Below are positions 46,619-56,010 of a stretch of DNA of 60,292 nucleotides, one piece after another (position 1 is the first letter of the stretch; each line of letters opens with the position of its first letter). The stretch comes from Afifella pfennigii DSM 17143. Its GTDB lineage: Bacteria; Pseudomonadota; Alphaproteobacteria; Rhizobiales; Afifellaceae. A program made the position numbers and the translations under genes. The notes under the pieces are model-generated. The model did no database searches. It was given only the letters and a program-made list of their open reading frames with translations, and was not told the DNA's origin. Location of the stretch: assembly GCF_000688515.1 (NCBI RefSeq), contig NZ_JHZK01000023.1:1-60292 (forward strand). Direction: 5' to 3'.

Positions 46619-46664
46619 GAGAAGATGAGCGATGCCGTCGCGCGCTCTCGGCGCGCGGCGGGAT

Positions 46665-47327
46665 TCAAGGCTGGGCCGAGGTGGCGGCGACGGCGGCGGC
46701 GACTTCGTAACCGCCCTGCCAGATCATGTGCAGGGCGACATAAACGATGACGAGAAGGCCGATATAGGCGATCCAGCGGTGCTTCTGCAGCAGGCCGGCG
46801 ATGAGGCTGGCGGCGATGCCCATCAGAGCCACGGAAAGCGCCAGTCCCGCCGCCATCACCCAGGGGTGCTCGTGCGCCGCCCCGGCGACGGCCAGAACGT
46901 TGTCGAGCGACATCGACACATCCGCAAGGATGATCTGGAAGATCGCCTGGCCCATCGTCTTCGGCGTGGCCGTCGGCCCTTCGGCCAGCTCCTGCGCGCC
47001 GCTCCAGGCGCCGGCCGCGAGCCCGGCCTCTCGCCTGGCGCGCCGGCGCTCCGCTTCCAGCTCGCGCCACAGCTTCCAGGCGACCCATAAAAGCAGGATG
47101 CCGCCAGCCAGGAGAAGGCCGATGATGGCGAGAAGCTCCACGGCGACGAGGGCAAAGGCGATGCGCATCAGCGTCGCTGCGGCGATGCCGATAGCGATGA
47201 CGCGCCGGCGCTGGTCCAAGGGCAGGGCAGCGGCCGCCATGCCGACCACGACGGCATTGTCGCCGGCCAGCACCACGTCGATCATGACGACGGAGAGGAA
47301 CGACCAGATTTCAGGCGGGAAGATCAC
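46665..47327 (-). CDS. TerC family integral membrane protein (YjbE-like)
   Basis: A protein of about 220 residues of the TerC family with seven or so transmembrane segments. The signature I-D-V-V-L-A-G-D-N-A-V-V-V-G-M near residue 14 and the paired A-D-V-S-M-S-L-D-N-V-L-A-V-A-G near 140 place acidic and asparagine residues inside the membrane, as in proteins linked to manganese export or tellurium resistance. Between them is a charged, arginine-rich cytoplasmic loop. GTG 47327 with GAGAGG five bases before it is preferred to GTG 47366. Confidence 0.9.
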   Translation of the reverse strand: MIFPPEIWSFLSVVMIDVVLAGDNAVVVGMAAAALPLDQRRRVIAIGIAAATLMRIAFALVAVELLAIIGLLLAGGILLLWVAWKLWRELEAERRRARREAGLAAGAWSGAQELAEGPTATPKTMGQAIFQIILADVSMSLDNVLAVAGAAHEHPWVMAAGLALSVALMGIAASLIAGLLQKHRWIAYIGLLVIVYVALHMIWQGGYEVAAAVAATSAQP

Positions 47328-47417
47328 GCGGACCTCTCGGCCGGAGCCCGACCGGCCCGGCGGCACGTGCGGAAGGCAGCCGGAATTGCCTTTCCCGCTG
47401 CGTGCCGCGCCCGCCTT

Positions 47418-48188
47418 TTAGCTCGCCGGCTTCTTCTCCGCCAGAAGCATGTAATTGACGTCCATGTCGCGCGACAAGTGCATGCGGTCGGCGAGCGGGT
47501 TGTAGGTGACGCCCGTCTCGTCCTTGATGGTCAGGCCCGCGGCGATGAGCTGCTCGGCGAGCTCGGAGGGCTTGACGAAGCGGCTGTGCTGATGCGTGCC
47601 GGGCGGCAGCCAGCGCAGAATATACTCCGCCCCGACGATGGCGAGCGCGAAGGATTTCAGCGTCCGGTTGACGGTGGCGAAGAAGATGAGACCGCCCGGC
47701 TTCACCAGGGCGGCGGCGGCGGCGACATAGCCCTCCACGTCGGAGACGTGCTCGATCACCTCCATGGACAGGACGACGTCGAATTCGGCTCTTTCGGCGG
47801 CGAGATCCTCCGCGCTCGCATGGCGGTAGTCGATCTTCAGCCCGCTTTCGCCGGCATGGGCTCGCGCTACCTCGATATTGTTCGCCGAAGGGTCGATGCC
47901 GGTAACGGTGCCGCCGAGCCGCGCCATCGGCTCGGCGAGGAGACCGCCGCCGCAGCCGACATCGACGAAGGTGAGGCCCTTGAACGGCGCCTTGCCCTGG
48001 CGCGGCTTGCCGAAATGCGCCGACACATGGCCGGCGATATATTCCAGCCGCACCGGGTTCAGCTTATGCAGCGGGCTGTTCTTCTTTCCGCCCCACCAGT
48101 CGGAAGCGCTCTGCTCGAACTTCTCCACCTCGTCGGGATCGATGCTCGATGGCGGCGCTTGGGGATTTGTCGTCTCGGTTCGGCACAT
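47418..48188 (-). CDS. ubiG: ubiquinone biosynthesis O-methyltransferase
   Basis: A 256-residue UbiG, which makes both O-methylations in ubiquinone synthesis. The N-terminal K-F-E-Q-S-A-S-D-W-W motif is the UbiG hallmark, and the SAM site F-V-D-V-G-C-G-G-G-L-L follows at about residues 72-82; the membrane-inserting region is around H-Q-H-S-R-F-V-K-P. ATG 48188 has AGGAAAG seven bases upstream and is preferred over 48242. It is divergent from lysC, with about 205 bases between the starts. Confidence 0.95.
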   Translation of the reverse strand: MCRTETTNPQAPPSSIDPDEVEKFEQSASDWWGGKKNSPLHKLNPVRLEYIAGHVSAHFGKPRQGKAPFKGLTFVDVGCGGGLLAEPMARLGGTVTGIDPSANNIEVARAHAGESGLKIDYRHASAEDLAAERAEFDVVLSMEVIEHVSDVEGYVAAAAALVKPGGLIFFATVNRTLKSFALAIVGAEYILRWLPPGTHQHSRFVKPSELAEQLIAAGLTIKDETGVTYNPLADRMHLSRDMDVNYMLLAEKKPAS

Positions 48189-48393
48189 ATCGTCTTTCCT
48201 GGCTCGGCCCTCACAAGAGATGTGCCGTCGCTTCAGAGTCAAGGCTGATCGCCTGCGGCGTATTTCGATCAGCGCGCGGATGCGGCAAGAGCGCTGCCCG
48301 ATTGCTCCCCCGGGCGATCCTCGTTACAAGCACGCCTGCCGGCCGGGCCGGCGCAGATTTTCAAACCGGGCTCCCCTTTCAGCGATCCAAGAC

Positions 48394-49647
48394 ATGTCCC
48401 GCCTCGTGATGAAATTCGGCGGCACCTCCGTTGCCGACCTGGAACGCATCCGCCACGCCGCGCGACATGTGAAACGCGAGGTGGAGGCGGGAAACGAGGT
48501 CGCCGTCGTGGTCTCCGCGATGGCCGGGGAGACCAACCGGCTGGTGGCGCTCTGCCGTGAGGCGTCCGCCCTGCACGATGCGCGCGAATACGATGCCGTG
48601 GTCGCTTCCGGCGAGCAGGTTTCGGCCGGGCTGATGGCCATCGTCCTGCAATCGATGGGCGTCGATGCGCGCTCCTGGCTCGGCTGGCAGATCCCGCTGC
48701 GCACCGATGCGGCCCATAGCGTTGCCCGCATCGCCGATATCGACTGCCGCATCCTGCTGGAGCGGTTGGCGCAGCGCCAGGTGGCCGTCGTTGCCGGTTT
48801 CCAGGGTATTGCCCCCGACAACCGGGTGGCGACGCTCGGCCGCGGCGGCTCCGATACCTCGGCCGTGGCGCTCGCCGCGGCGCTGGGCGCGGAGCGCTGC
48901 GACATCTATACCGACGTCGACGGAGTCTATACGACCGATCCGAGGATCGAGAGCCGGGCACGGCGCTTGTCGAAGGTCGCCTTCGAGGAGATGCTGGAGA
49001 TGGCCTCGCTCGGCGCCAAGGTGCTGCAGGTGCGCTCGGTGGAGCTCGCCATGGTGCATGGCGTCAGGACCTTCGTGCGCTCTTCCTTTGAGAATCCGGA
49101 GGCGTCTCGCGCCGGCCCAGGCGACCTGCCGGTCGGCACGCTCATCTGTGACGAGGACGAAATCGTGGAAAAGCAGCTTGTCACCGGCATCGCCTATTCC
49201 AGGGACGAGGCGAAGATCACCCTGAGGCGCGTGGAGGACCGGCCGGGCGTGGCCGCGGCGATCTTCGGGCCGCTCTCCGATGCCGCCATCAATGTCGACA
49301 TGATCGTGCAGAACGTGTCGGAGGACGGGCGCACCACCGACGTCACCTTCACCGTGACAACGGCCGATTTTGAGCGCGCGCTGCATCTCATCGAGAATCT
49401 GCGTGGCGAGGTGGCGATGGAAAGCGTCGTCGGCTCGGCTGACGTGGCCAAGGTATCGGTGATCGGTATCGGCATGCGCAGCCATGCCGGCGTCGCGGCG
49501 CAGGCATTCGAGGCGCTGGCGCAGCGCGGCATCAACATCCAGCTCATCACCACATCGGAGATTAAGATCTCCATCCTGATCGATGTGGATTCCACCGAGC
49601 TTGCCGTGCGCACCCTGCATTCAATATACGATCTGGATAAGACCTGA
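48394..49647 (+). CDS. lysC: aspartate kinase
   Basis: A 417-residue aspartokinase, the first step of lysine, threonine and methionine synthesis. It begins M-S-R-L-V-M-K-F-G-G-T-S-V-A, has the kinase core with V-V-S-A-M-A-G-E-T-N-R-L and L-G-R-G-G-S-D-T-S-A-V-A, and ends in two ACT domains (from about residue 265), with V-Q-N-V-S-E-D-G and V-I-G-I-G-M-R-S-H-A-G-V-A. This is the single-function feedback-regulated form. ATG 48394 is chosen; the frame is open far upstream across ubiG but without similarity. Confidence 0.96.
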   Translation: MSRLVMKFGGTSVADLERIRHAARHVKREVEAGNEVAVVVSAMAGETNRLVALCREASALHDAREYDAVVASGEQVSAGLMAIVLQSMGVDARSWLGWQIPLRTDAAHSVARIADIDCRILLERLAQRQVAVVAGFQGIAPDNRVATLGRGGSDTSAVALAAALGAERCDIYTDVDGVYTTDPRIESRARRLSKVAFEEMLEMASLGAKVLQVRSVELAMVHGVRTFVRSSFENPEASRAGPGDLPVGTLICDEDEIVEKQLVTGIAYSRDEAKITLRRVEDRPGVAAAIFGPLSDAAINVDMIVQNVSEDGRTTDVTFTVTTADFERALHLIENLRGEVAMESVVGSADVAKVSVIGIGMRSHAGVAAQAFEALAQRGINIQLITTSEIKISILIDVDSTELAVRTLHSIYDLDKT

Positions 49648-49772
49648 GGCCGCAACCAGAACGTTACTCGACCGGCCACGGCGGACGGGCCGGCCGATAT
49701 CCTCCAGAATGCTGGCGGTCATAGCGCCCCGGCCCCGGGGCCGAGCGAGGAGATGAGGGGGTTGATCCCGCA

Positions 49773-52040
49773 ATGCGCGAGACGCTTGCCGGACCGAGAG
49801 TGCTGCTTAGGCGGCTCCGCGAAGTCATGGCGGAGCCGATCGGCGCACAGGAACGCCTCGACAAGATCGTCCGGGTGATCGCCGCCAATATGGTGGCGGA
49901 GGTCTGCTCCGTTTACATTTTGAGGGCCGACGGCGCGCTGGAGCTCTTCGCCACCGAAGGCCTGCGCGCCACCGCCGTCCACCGCGCCACGCTGCGCGTC
50001 GGCCGCGGCCTCGTCGGCCTCATCGCGGCCGAGGCGCGCCCGCTCAACCTGCCGGATGCCCAGGCCCATCCCGCCTTCGCTTATCTGCCGGAGACGGGCG
50101 AGGAGATTTACCACTCCTTCCTTGGCGTGCCGGTTCTGCGCGCCGGGCGCACGCTGGGCGTCCTTGTCGTGCAGAACCGTTCGCATCGCTCCTATACGGA
50201 GGAGGAGGTGGAGGCGCTGCAGACGACGGCGATGGTGCTGGCGGAGATGTTCGCGGCCGGCGAGATCGAGGATCTGGCCACGCCCGGGGCCGATCTCGAC
50301 CTCAACCGCCCCTTCCGGCTGGAAGGCGCCGTTTTCGCCGAGGGTATCGCCCTTGGCCATGTGCTCCTGCACGAGCCGCGCGTCGTCGTCACCCAGCTCA
50401 TCGCCGAGGATGTGGAGCACGAGCTCTCGCGTCTGGAAGAGGCGATGCGCAGCCTCAGGCTTTCCGTCGACGATCTCCTCGCCCGCGGCGTGGAGGCGGG
50501 GCAGGGCGAGCACCGCGATATCCTGGAAGCCTATCGCATGTTCGCGCAGGACCAGGGCTGGGTACGGCGTCTGCGCGAGGCGGTGGCGGCGGGTCTGACC
50601 GCCGAGGCTGCGGTGGAAAAGGTGCAGAGCGACATGCGCGCGCGTCTGTCGCGCAGCGCCGATCCTTATCTGCGCGACCGGCTGCACGATCTCGACGATC
50701 TCGCCAATCGCCTGCTGCGCACGCTCCTGGGGCGGCCGCACGGGCCGGCCGGGGCGGCGATGCCCTCCGACGCCGTGATCGTGGCGCGCAACATGGGTGC
50801 GGCCGAGCTCCTCGACTACGATCGCGACAAGCTGCGCGGCCTCGTCCTGGAGGACGGCGCGCCGACGAGCCATGTCGCCATCGTCGCCCGCGCCCTCGGC
50901 ATCGCCACGGTGGGGCAGGTCGATAACGTCGTCGGTCTGGCCGAATCGGGCGATCCGATCATCGTCGATGGCGAGACCGGCGAGGTGCATCTGCGCCCGC
51001 CCGGCGATATCGAGCTGGCCTATGTCGACAAGGTGCGCTTCCGGGCCCGGCGCCAGGAGCAGTTCCGCCGCCTGCGCGAGAAGCACTCGCAGACCCGCGA
51101 CGGCGCCGACATCACGCTGATGATCAATGCCGGGCTGATGATGGACCTGCCGCATCTGACGGAATCGGGCGCGGCGGGAATCGGCCTTTTCCGCACCGAG
51201 CTGCAGTTCATGATCGCCTCCTCCTTCCCCAGGCTCGGCGAGCAGGAGGCCTTCTATCGCGAGGTTCTGGAAGGGGCGCAGGGAAAGCCGGTGACCTTCC
51301 GCTCCCTTGATGTCGGGGGCGACAAGGTGCTGCCCTATATCCGCTCGCATCCGGAGGAGAATCCGGCGCTCGGCTGGCGGGCGATTCGGCTCGGTCTCGA
51401 CAGGCCGGCGCTCCTGAAGACGCAGATCCGGGCGCTGCTCAAGGCCGCGGCGGGCTGCGAGCTGCGGCTGATGTTCCCGATGGTGACGGAGATCGCCGAG
51501 TTCGAGCGCGCCAAGCAGTGGGTGCACAGCGAGGAGGAGCATCTGCGCCGGCACGGCCACCGCACCGCCGATCAGATCCGCCTCGGCGCCATGCTGGAAG
51601 TGCCCTCGCTGCTGTGGCAGCTCGACGAGCTCTTGGAGAAGGTCGACTTCCTTTCCGTCGGCTCCAACGATCTCTTCCAGTTCATGATGGCCAGCGACCG
51701 AGGCTCAACGCGCCTCGCGGGGCGTTTCGACGCGCTGTCGCCGGCTTTCCTGCGCCCCCTCCGCAAAGTCGCGACGCGGGCCCGCAAGGCGGGCAAGCCG
51801 GTGGCGCTGTGCGGTGAGATGGCCGGAAAACCCCTGGAGGCGATGGCGCTTTTGGCGATCGGCTTCCGCACGTTGTCGATGTCGCCGGCCGCGATCGGTC
51901 CGGTGAAAGCCATGCTGCTCGATCTCGACCTTGAGCCGCTGTCGCGACGCATCAACGCCATGCTGGACGAAAATATCAGCGCCTCGGAGCTCAGAACGGA
52001 GCTTCGCGCCTGGGCGAACGACGAACGCATCCCGGTCTGA
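49773..52040 (+). CDS. ptsP: phosphoenolpyruvate-protein phosphotransferase PtsP (EI-Ntr)
   Basis: A 755-residue first enzyme of the nitrogen PTS. An N-terminal GAF domain (about 1-150, with D-K-I-V-R-V-I-A-A-N-M and Y-H-S-F-L-G-V-P-V) is followed by the PEP-utilising N domain, the phosphohistidine domain with H367 in T-S-H-V-A-I-V-A-R-A-L-G-I-A, and the C-terminal PEP-binding barrel with G-L-F-R-T-E and G-S-N-D-L. It phosphorylates the HPr-like NPr and so senses nitrogen and potassium status. Located between lysC and prfA, as usual in Rhizobiales. Confidence 0.95.
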   Translation: MRETLAGPRVLLRRLREVMAEPIGAQERLDKIVRVIAANMVAEVCSVYILRADGALELFATEGLRATAVHRATLRVGRGLVGLIAAEARPLNLPDAQAHPAFAYLPETGEEIYHSFLGVPVLRAGRTLGVLVVQNRSHRSYTEEEVEALQTTAMVLAEMFAAGEIEDLATPGADLDLNRPFRLEGAVFAEGIALGHVLLHEPRVVVTQLIAEDVEHELSRLEEAMRSLRLSVDDLLARGVEAGQGEHRDILEAYRMFAQDQGWVRRLREAVAAGLTAEAAVEKVQSDMRARLSRSADPYLRDRLHDLDDLANRLLRTLLGRPHGPAGAAMPSDAVIVARNMGAAELLDYDRDKLRGLVLEDGAPTSHVAIVARALGIATVGQVDNVVGLAESGDPIIVDGETGEVHLRPPGDIELAYVDKVRFRARRQEQFRRLREKHSQTRDGADITLMINAGLMMDLPHLTESGAAGIGLFRTELQFMIASSFPRLGEQEAFYREVLEGAQGKPVTFRSLDVGGDKVLPYIRSHPEENPALGWRAIRLGLDRPALLKTQIRALLKAAAGCELRLMFPMVTEIAEFERAKQWVHSEEEHLRRHGHRTADQIRLGAMLEVPSLLWQLDELLEKVDFLSVGSNDLFQFMMASDRGSTRLAGRFDALSPAFLRPLRKVATRARKAGKPVALCGEMAGKPLEAMALLAIGFRTLSMSPAAIGPVKAMLLDLDLEPLSRRINAMLDENISASELRTELRAWANDERIPV

Positions 52041-52064
52041 GCGAAAAAACCCTATATCAGGCAC

Positions 52065-53144
52065 ATGATCCCACGAGAGAGATTGGATGCACTTATCGCC
52101 CGGCGCGCGGCCATCACCGCGGAGCTGACGAAATCGCTGGAGCGCGAGGCCTTTGTGCGGCTGTCCCGCGAATTGTCGGAGATTGAGGAAGTGGCGGAGA
52201 AGGCTGAGGCGCTCAAAGCCGCCGAAGCCGAACTCGCCGACGCAGAGGTGATGATGGCCGACCGCAGCACCGAGCCGGAGCTGTACGAACTGGCCGAAGC
52301 GGAAGCAGCCGAGCTGTCGGGGCGCATCGAGGTGCTGGAGGGCGAGTTGCGCATCCTGCTCCTGCCGCGCGACGAGGCGGATGCGAAAAGTGCCATCCTT
52401 GAGGTGCGGGCGGGCACGGGCGGCGACGAGGCGGCGCTCTTTGCCGGTGATCTTTTTCGCATGTATTGCCGTTACGCCGATCTGAAGAAGTGGAAGGTGG
52501 AGATCCTCTCCGTCTCCGAAGGCGAGGTTGGAGGCTATAAGGAAGTCATCGCCTCCATCTCCGGCAAGAGCGTCTATGCGCGGCTGAAGTTCGAATCTGG
52601 CGTGCACCGGGTGCAGCGGGTGCCGGAAACGGAAGCGGGCGGGCGCATCCACACTTCAGCGGCGACCGTTGCCGTGCTGCCGGAAGCGGCGGATGTCGAT
52701 ATCGAGGTCCGCCAGGAAGATCTCAGAATCGACACGATGCGCGCCTCCGGCGCCGGCGGACAGCATGTGAACACGACGGATTCGGCGGTGCGCATCACGC
52801 ATCTGCCGACCGGGATCGTGGTGACTTCCTCCGAAAAGTCGCAGCACCAAAATCGCGCCCGCGCCATGCAGGTCTTGAAGGCAAGGCTTTACGAGATGGA
52901 GCGAGAGAAGGCCGACAGCGAACGCGCGGCGGCGCGCAAGACACAGGTGGGCTCCGGTGACCGCTCGGAGCGCATCCGCACCTACAACTTCCCGCAAGGT
53001 CGGGTCTCGGACCATCGCGTCAACCTGACGCTCTACAAGCTCGACAAGGTGCTCGCCGGCGAGGCCCTGGACGAATTGGTGGACGCCCTGATCGCCGACG
53101 ATCAGGCCAACCGGCTGGCGGCCATGGAGGCAGAGCCGGTTTGA
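52065..53144 (+). CDS. prfA: peptide chain release factor 1
   Basis: A 359-residue RF1 that ends translation at UAA and UAG. The catalytic G-G-Q is at 231-233 in G-A-G-G-Q-H-V-N, and the stop-codon recognition region with P-x-T lies around residues 180-190 (P-E-T). Length equals that of E. coli RF1. The 3' end overlaps the start of prmC, the enzyme that methylates the glutamine of this GGQ, so the two are coupled. Confidence 0.97.
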   Translation: MIPRERLDALIARRAAITAELTKSLEREAFVRLSRELSEIEEVAEKAEALKAAEAELADAEVMMADRSTEPELYELAEAEAAELSGRIEVLEGELRILLLPRDEADAKSAILEVRAGTGGDEAALFAGDLFRMYCRYADLKKWKVEILSVSEGEVGGYKEVIASISGKSVYARLKFESGVHRVQRVPETEAGGRIHTSAATVAVLPEAADVDIEVRQEDLRIDTMRASGAGGQHVNTTDSAVRITHLPTGIVVTSSEKSQHQNRARAMQVLKARLYEMEREKADSERAAARKTQVGSGDRSERIRTYNFPQGRVSDHRVNLTLYKLDKVLAGEALDELVDALIADDQANRLAAMEAEPV

Positions 53145-54001
53145 CCCGCCGAGGCGAAGCGCTGATGGCGGCGCGGCAGCTTCTGAAGAAAGCGGGAATC
53201 GCCGATCCCGGCCGCGATGCGCGCATGCTCGTTGCCGCCGCTCTCGGTGTCGACGAAGCGGCATTGATCGCGCGCCCTGAAGCGGAGATGTCGCAGACCG
53301 AGCGGGCGCGGCTGGAGGGTTTCCTTCAACGCCGAACCTGCCGCGAGCCTGTCGCCCGCATCCTCGGCCGGACGGAGTTCTGGGGGCTAACGCTAGAAGT
53401 GACGCCCGACGTGCTCCTGCCGCGACCGGAGACGGAGCATGTCGTGGAGGCGGTGCTTGCCTGGCTCGGTGAAGGGCGGCGGGGCGCGCAGCTTCGCGTT
53501 GCCGACCTTGGCACCGGTAGCGGGGCGATTGCCATTGCGCTCTTGAAGGAGCTACCCGCGGCGGAGGCGGTCGGCCTCGATCTCAGCGCCAAGGCGCTTG
53601 CTGTCGCCTGGCGCAATGCTGCGCGCTGCGGGGTCGAGGCCCGACTTCATCCAGTCGAGGGCGATTTCGCCAACCTGGCTGGCCCGTTCGATGTCGTGGT
53701 CGCCAATCCGCCCTATATCGAAAGCGGAGCGCTTGCAGGTTTGATGCCAGAAGTCCGCGATTTCGATCCGCGCCTGGCGCTGGATGGCGGCGCCGACGGG
53801 CTTGAAGCTTATCGCGTCATTGCAGCGCGGTTACCCAATCTTCTGGGCGAGGAGGGGGTGGCGTTTCTCGAAATCGGCGCCGGGCAGGACGAAGCGGTCA
53901 GCAAAGTCCTGCGGGAAAAGGGGCTTCGTCTGCTGCCCGGAAAGACTGATCTTGCAGGAATTGCGCGCGTGGTGGCGGCGCAAGCTTCGCCGGCGAATTG
54001 A
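53141..54001 (+). CDS. prmC: release factor glutamine methyltransferase
   Basis: A 286-residue PrmC (HemK) that methylates the GGQ glutamine of release factors. The SAM-binding [13 protein letters not shown] is near residue 125 and the amide-binding N-P-P-Y at 189-192. TTG 53141 overlaps the prfA stop (TTGA); an ATG at 53165 would shorten it by eight residues. Placement after prfA matches the usual prfA-prmC pair. Confidence 0.96.
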   Translation: MTRRGEALMAARQLLKKAGIADPGRDARMLVAAALGVDEAALIARPEAEMSQTERARLEGFLQRRTCREPVARILGRTEFWGLTLEVTPDVLLPRPETEHVVEAVLAWLGEGRRGAQLRVADLGTGSGAIAIALLKELPAAEAVGLDLSAKALAVAWRNAARCGVEARLHPVEGDFANLAGPFDVVVANPPYIESGALAGLMPEVRDFDPRLALDGGADGLEAYRVIAARLPNLLGEEGVAFLEIGAGQDEAVSKVLREKGLRLLPGKTDLAGIARVVAAQASPAN

Positions 54002-54315
54002 ACGGCCCTGAGCTCAAACGACTGCTGGAACGCGAAAAAGCACTTGGAAATCCGCCTTAACATCGCTACGTTCAAAACGCGATCCGGGGCACATCGCCGA
54101 AACGAGCGTCCTTGGGACGGGCGGAGTTATCGCCCCCTTGCGCGGTTCGCCTGCTTAAGTCTTCGCCACTAACGGCCCGATGATGCGGATAGCTTCGGCT
54201 GAATCGGGATTAGTGCGGTTGGGGGCTGTCGCCCAGGTCCTTCCGGGGCGAGTAGAAGCGCGGGTTGTCAGGTACGGTCGTGAACGCATAGGCGATCTGA
54301 AATCAGCGAGAATGG
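54002..54315. other. 314-base leader region before the DUF4167 gene
   Basis: No gene seen. The stretch is between prmC and the DUF4167 start on the same strand. Small open frames on either strand have no recognisable content. It probably holds the promoter and leader of the DUF4167 gene; I could not pick a promoter with confidence. Confidence 0.45.
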
Positions 54316-54318
54316 TTG

Positions 54319-54957
54319 ATGAGGCATAGTCAGAACAGGCGGTCGCGGGGACGCAGCCGCAAGGGGCCGAATCCTCTTTCCAGGAGTTACGAATCCAACG
54401 GTCCGGATGTGAAAGTGCGCGGCACGGCCCAGCATGTTGCGGACAAATACGCGGCCCTGGCGCGCGACGCGATCTCGTCCGGCGATATCGTCGCCGCCGA
54501 GAACTATCTGCAGCATGCCGAGCACTACAACCGTATCCTCATGGCCGCGCAGGCGCAGCAGCAACAGCAATTCCAGGAAACGCGCAACCAGGACGAGGAC
54601 GACAGCGATAGCGACGATTCCCGTCAGATGAACGGTCATCGCCAGCCGCAGCGAGGCGATCAGGGAGAGCGCGAGGAGGAGCGCGAAGAGGTCCGTTCGC
54701 GCGCCGAAGCCGCCCCCGCCAAGGAAGGCGAGGATGGCGAAGAAAAAGCTCGAAAGCCGCGCCGCGCGCGCCGTCCGCGCGCTCAGGTCGATGGCGAGAA
54801 CGGCTCGCAAGAGCCGCAAGAGGCCCAGGATTCCAAGGACGCCAAGGATGGCGAAAGCGCCAAACCACGCCGACGTTCGCGGGCGAAGGCTTCGGAGACC
54901 AGCGACGGCGATACGACGAATGACGGTGCCGCCGCGCTCGCGGCGTTTCCAGAGTAA
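54319..54957 (+). CDS. DUF4167 domain protein
   Basis: A protein of about 212 residues. The N-terminal 75 residues are the conserved DUF4167 domain: arginine-rich start R-S-R-G-R-S-R-K-G, N-P-L-S-R-S-Y-E-S-N-G-P-D-V-K-V-R-G, and A-Q-H-V-A-D-K-Y-A-A-L-A-R-D-A. The rest is a glutamine stretch, then an acidic and basic low-complexity tail that is probably disordered. The domain looks RNA-associated from its composition, but its role is unknown. ATG 54319 is preferred over the preceding TTG. A strong terminator follows. Confidence 0.9.
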   Translation: MRHSQNRRSRGRSRKGPNPLSRSYESNGPDVKVRGTAQHVADKYAALARDAISSGDIVAAENYLQHAEHYNRILMAAQAQQQQQFQETRNQDEDDSDSDDSRQMNGHRQPQRGDQGEREEEREEVRSRAEAAPAKEGEDGEEKARKPRRARRPRAQVDGENGSQEPQEAQDSKDAKDGESAKPRRRSRAKASETSDGDTTNDGAAALAAFPE

Positions 54958-54982
54958 GCGCCAAGCTCCTTCAAGCACGCAG

Positions 54983-55008
54983 GCGCGGGCCTTGGCCCGC
55001 GCTTTTTT
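54983..55008 (+). terminator. strong intrinsic terminator after the DUF4167 gene
   Basis: GCGCGGGCC-TT-GGCCCGCGC forms a nine-base-pair perfect hairpin at 54983-55002, followed directly by six Ts. It ends the lysC-side unit and lies just before the convergent MOSC gene. Confidence 0.9.
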
Positions 55009-55034
55009 GTTGGCGGCGACGCTTTTCCCCTCGC

Positions 55035-55799
55035 TCAGCCCGGTAGGGTGATTGCGTCGCCTGAGCGCATGCGGCCGGCCATCTGAGCCTTCACGTAGAT
55101 GCCGAAATCCTGGTGGCCGTAGAGGCTGAGGAGCGCGCGAGGTATCGCCATGTCGCGCGCGCCGGTGGCCGGATCGACATTGGTGGCCGCGCAGCGCTGC
55201 GTGCGATGGAAGGCGCGCAGCGCGATCTTCGACAGGCGGATGTCCCGCCCGATCCAATCAAGCTCGCTCCAGGCTGGTGCTCCATCGATGACGAGATTGA
55301 GACGGAAGCGCAACGGGTCGATCCGCCGACCGAGCTTTTCTTCCAGATCGCGCAGGCTGGCGAGGTTGATGAGGTGCAGCGCCTTGGCCGAAATGTCGGA
55401 GAAGGAATGGCCGGGCGCTTCCAGGACCTTCGGCTGCCCGCGGAGCTCCAGGCGGAAGGTGGCGGCGAGCCAGGATTGCAGCGCGGCCTTTCCCTCACAT
55501 GTGCCGAGATCGGCCTCGATGCCCTCGCCGCCGGCTTTCGGCCAGATCGCCAATCGGCGCGTTTGCGGATCGAAGCGGGTGGAGAACTCCGCCAGCCTTT
55601 CGTTGCGCATCAGCATAAGAAAGTGCGCTTTGGGTAAGTGCGAGGGAAGCTGCGGATCGAAGCCCGAAGGCCCGTTCTCCACCGCATAGGCGCGGTCAAA
55701 GGGGATCGTGCCGCCGGCCGCAAGCGCCGTCTCGGCAAGCTCTTCGGGCGAGAAGCCTTTGATCGGATAGCGGTAGATGGCGGAGATCGTCGCGGTCAT
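55035..55799 (-). CDS. MOSC domain protein
   Basis: A 254-residue protein with an N-terminal MOSC_N beta-barrel (I-S-A-I-Y-R-Y-P-I-K-G-F-S near residue 5, G-T-I-P-F-D-R-A-Y-A near 30) and a C-terminal MOSC domain with R-F-R-L-N-L-V-I-D and R-C-A-A-T-N-V-D-P-A-T-G, in which the cysteine is the expected molybdenum-cofactor sulfur-handling residue. YiiM- and YcbX-like proteins of this kind detoxify hydroxylated bases. ATG 55799 starts the family region; the frame upstream is open but not conserved. Confidence 0.9.
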   Translation of the reverse strand: MTATISAIYRYPIKGFSPEELAETALAAGGTIPFDRAYAVENGPSGFDPQLPSHLPKAHFLMLMRNERLAEFSTRFDPQTRRLAIWPKAGGEGIEADLGTCEGKAALQSWLAATFRLELRGQPKVLEAPGHSFSDISAKALHLINLASLRDLEEKLGRRIDPLRFRLNLVIDGAPAWSELDWIGRDIRLSKIALRAFHRTQRCAATNVDPATGARDMAIPRALLSLYGHQDFGIYVKAQMAGRMRSGDAITLPG

Positions 55800-55935
55800 T
55801 TGGTCTCGCTCGGCTGTCGCGTCAAAGCCGACGTGGCGCGCGCAAGTCAAGCTTGGACCAAGCCATATCCCTTGGCCAGCCCGCCGCGCCGCAGGCATTG
55901 CGTTGCAAAACAGCCACGACCATATCAGCGGTAAG

Positions 55936-55964
55936 CTTGGGGCGCTTCTTAAGAAGGCCCGTAT
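55936..55964 (+). promoter_or_regulatory. candidate sigma-32 (RpoH) promoter of clpB
   Basis: CTTGGGG (55936-55942) and GCCCGTAT (55957-55964) are spaced by 14 bases, in the range for sigma-32, and match the heat-shock consensus CTTGAAA / CCCCATNT at five of seven and six of eight positions (counting N). The predicted start would give a leader of about 40 bases. clpB is a typical sigma-32 target and the window also holds rpoH. Confidence 0.5.
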
Positions 55965-56010
55965 TTCATGCGAGGCGTCGTCGCTCGCGAGGCGCCGAAA
56001 GGGGTGAAAA

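Noticed and set aside
47878-48393. Upstream extension of the lysC frame
   Set aside because: It is antisense to ubiG; aspartokinase similarity begins at 48394.
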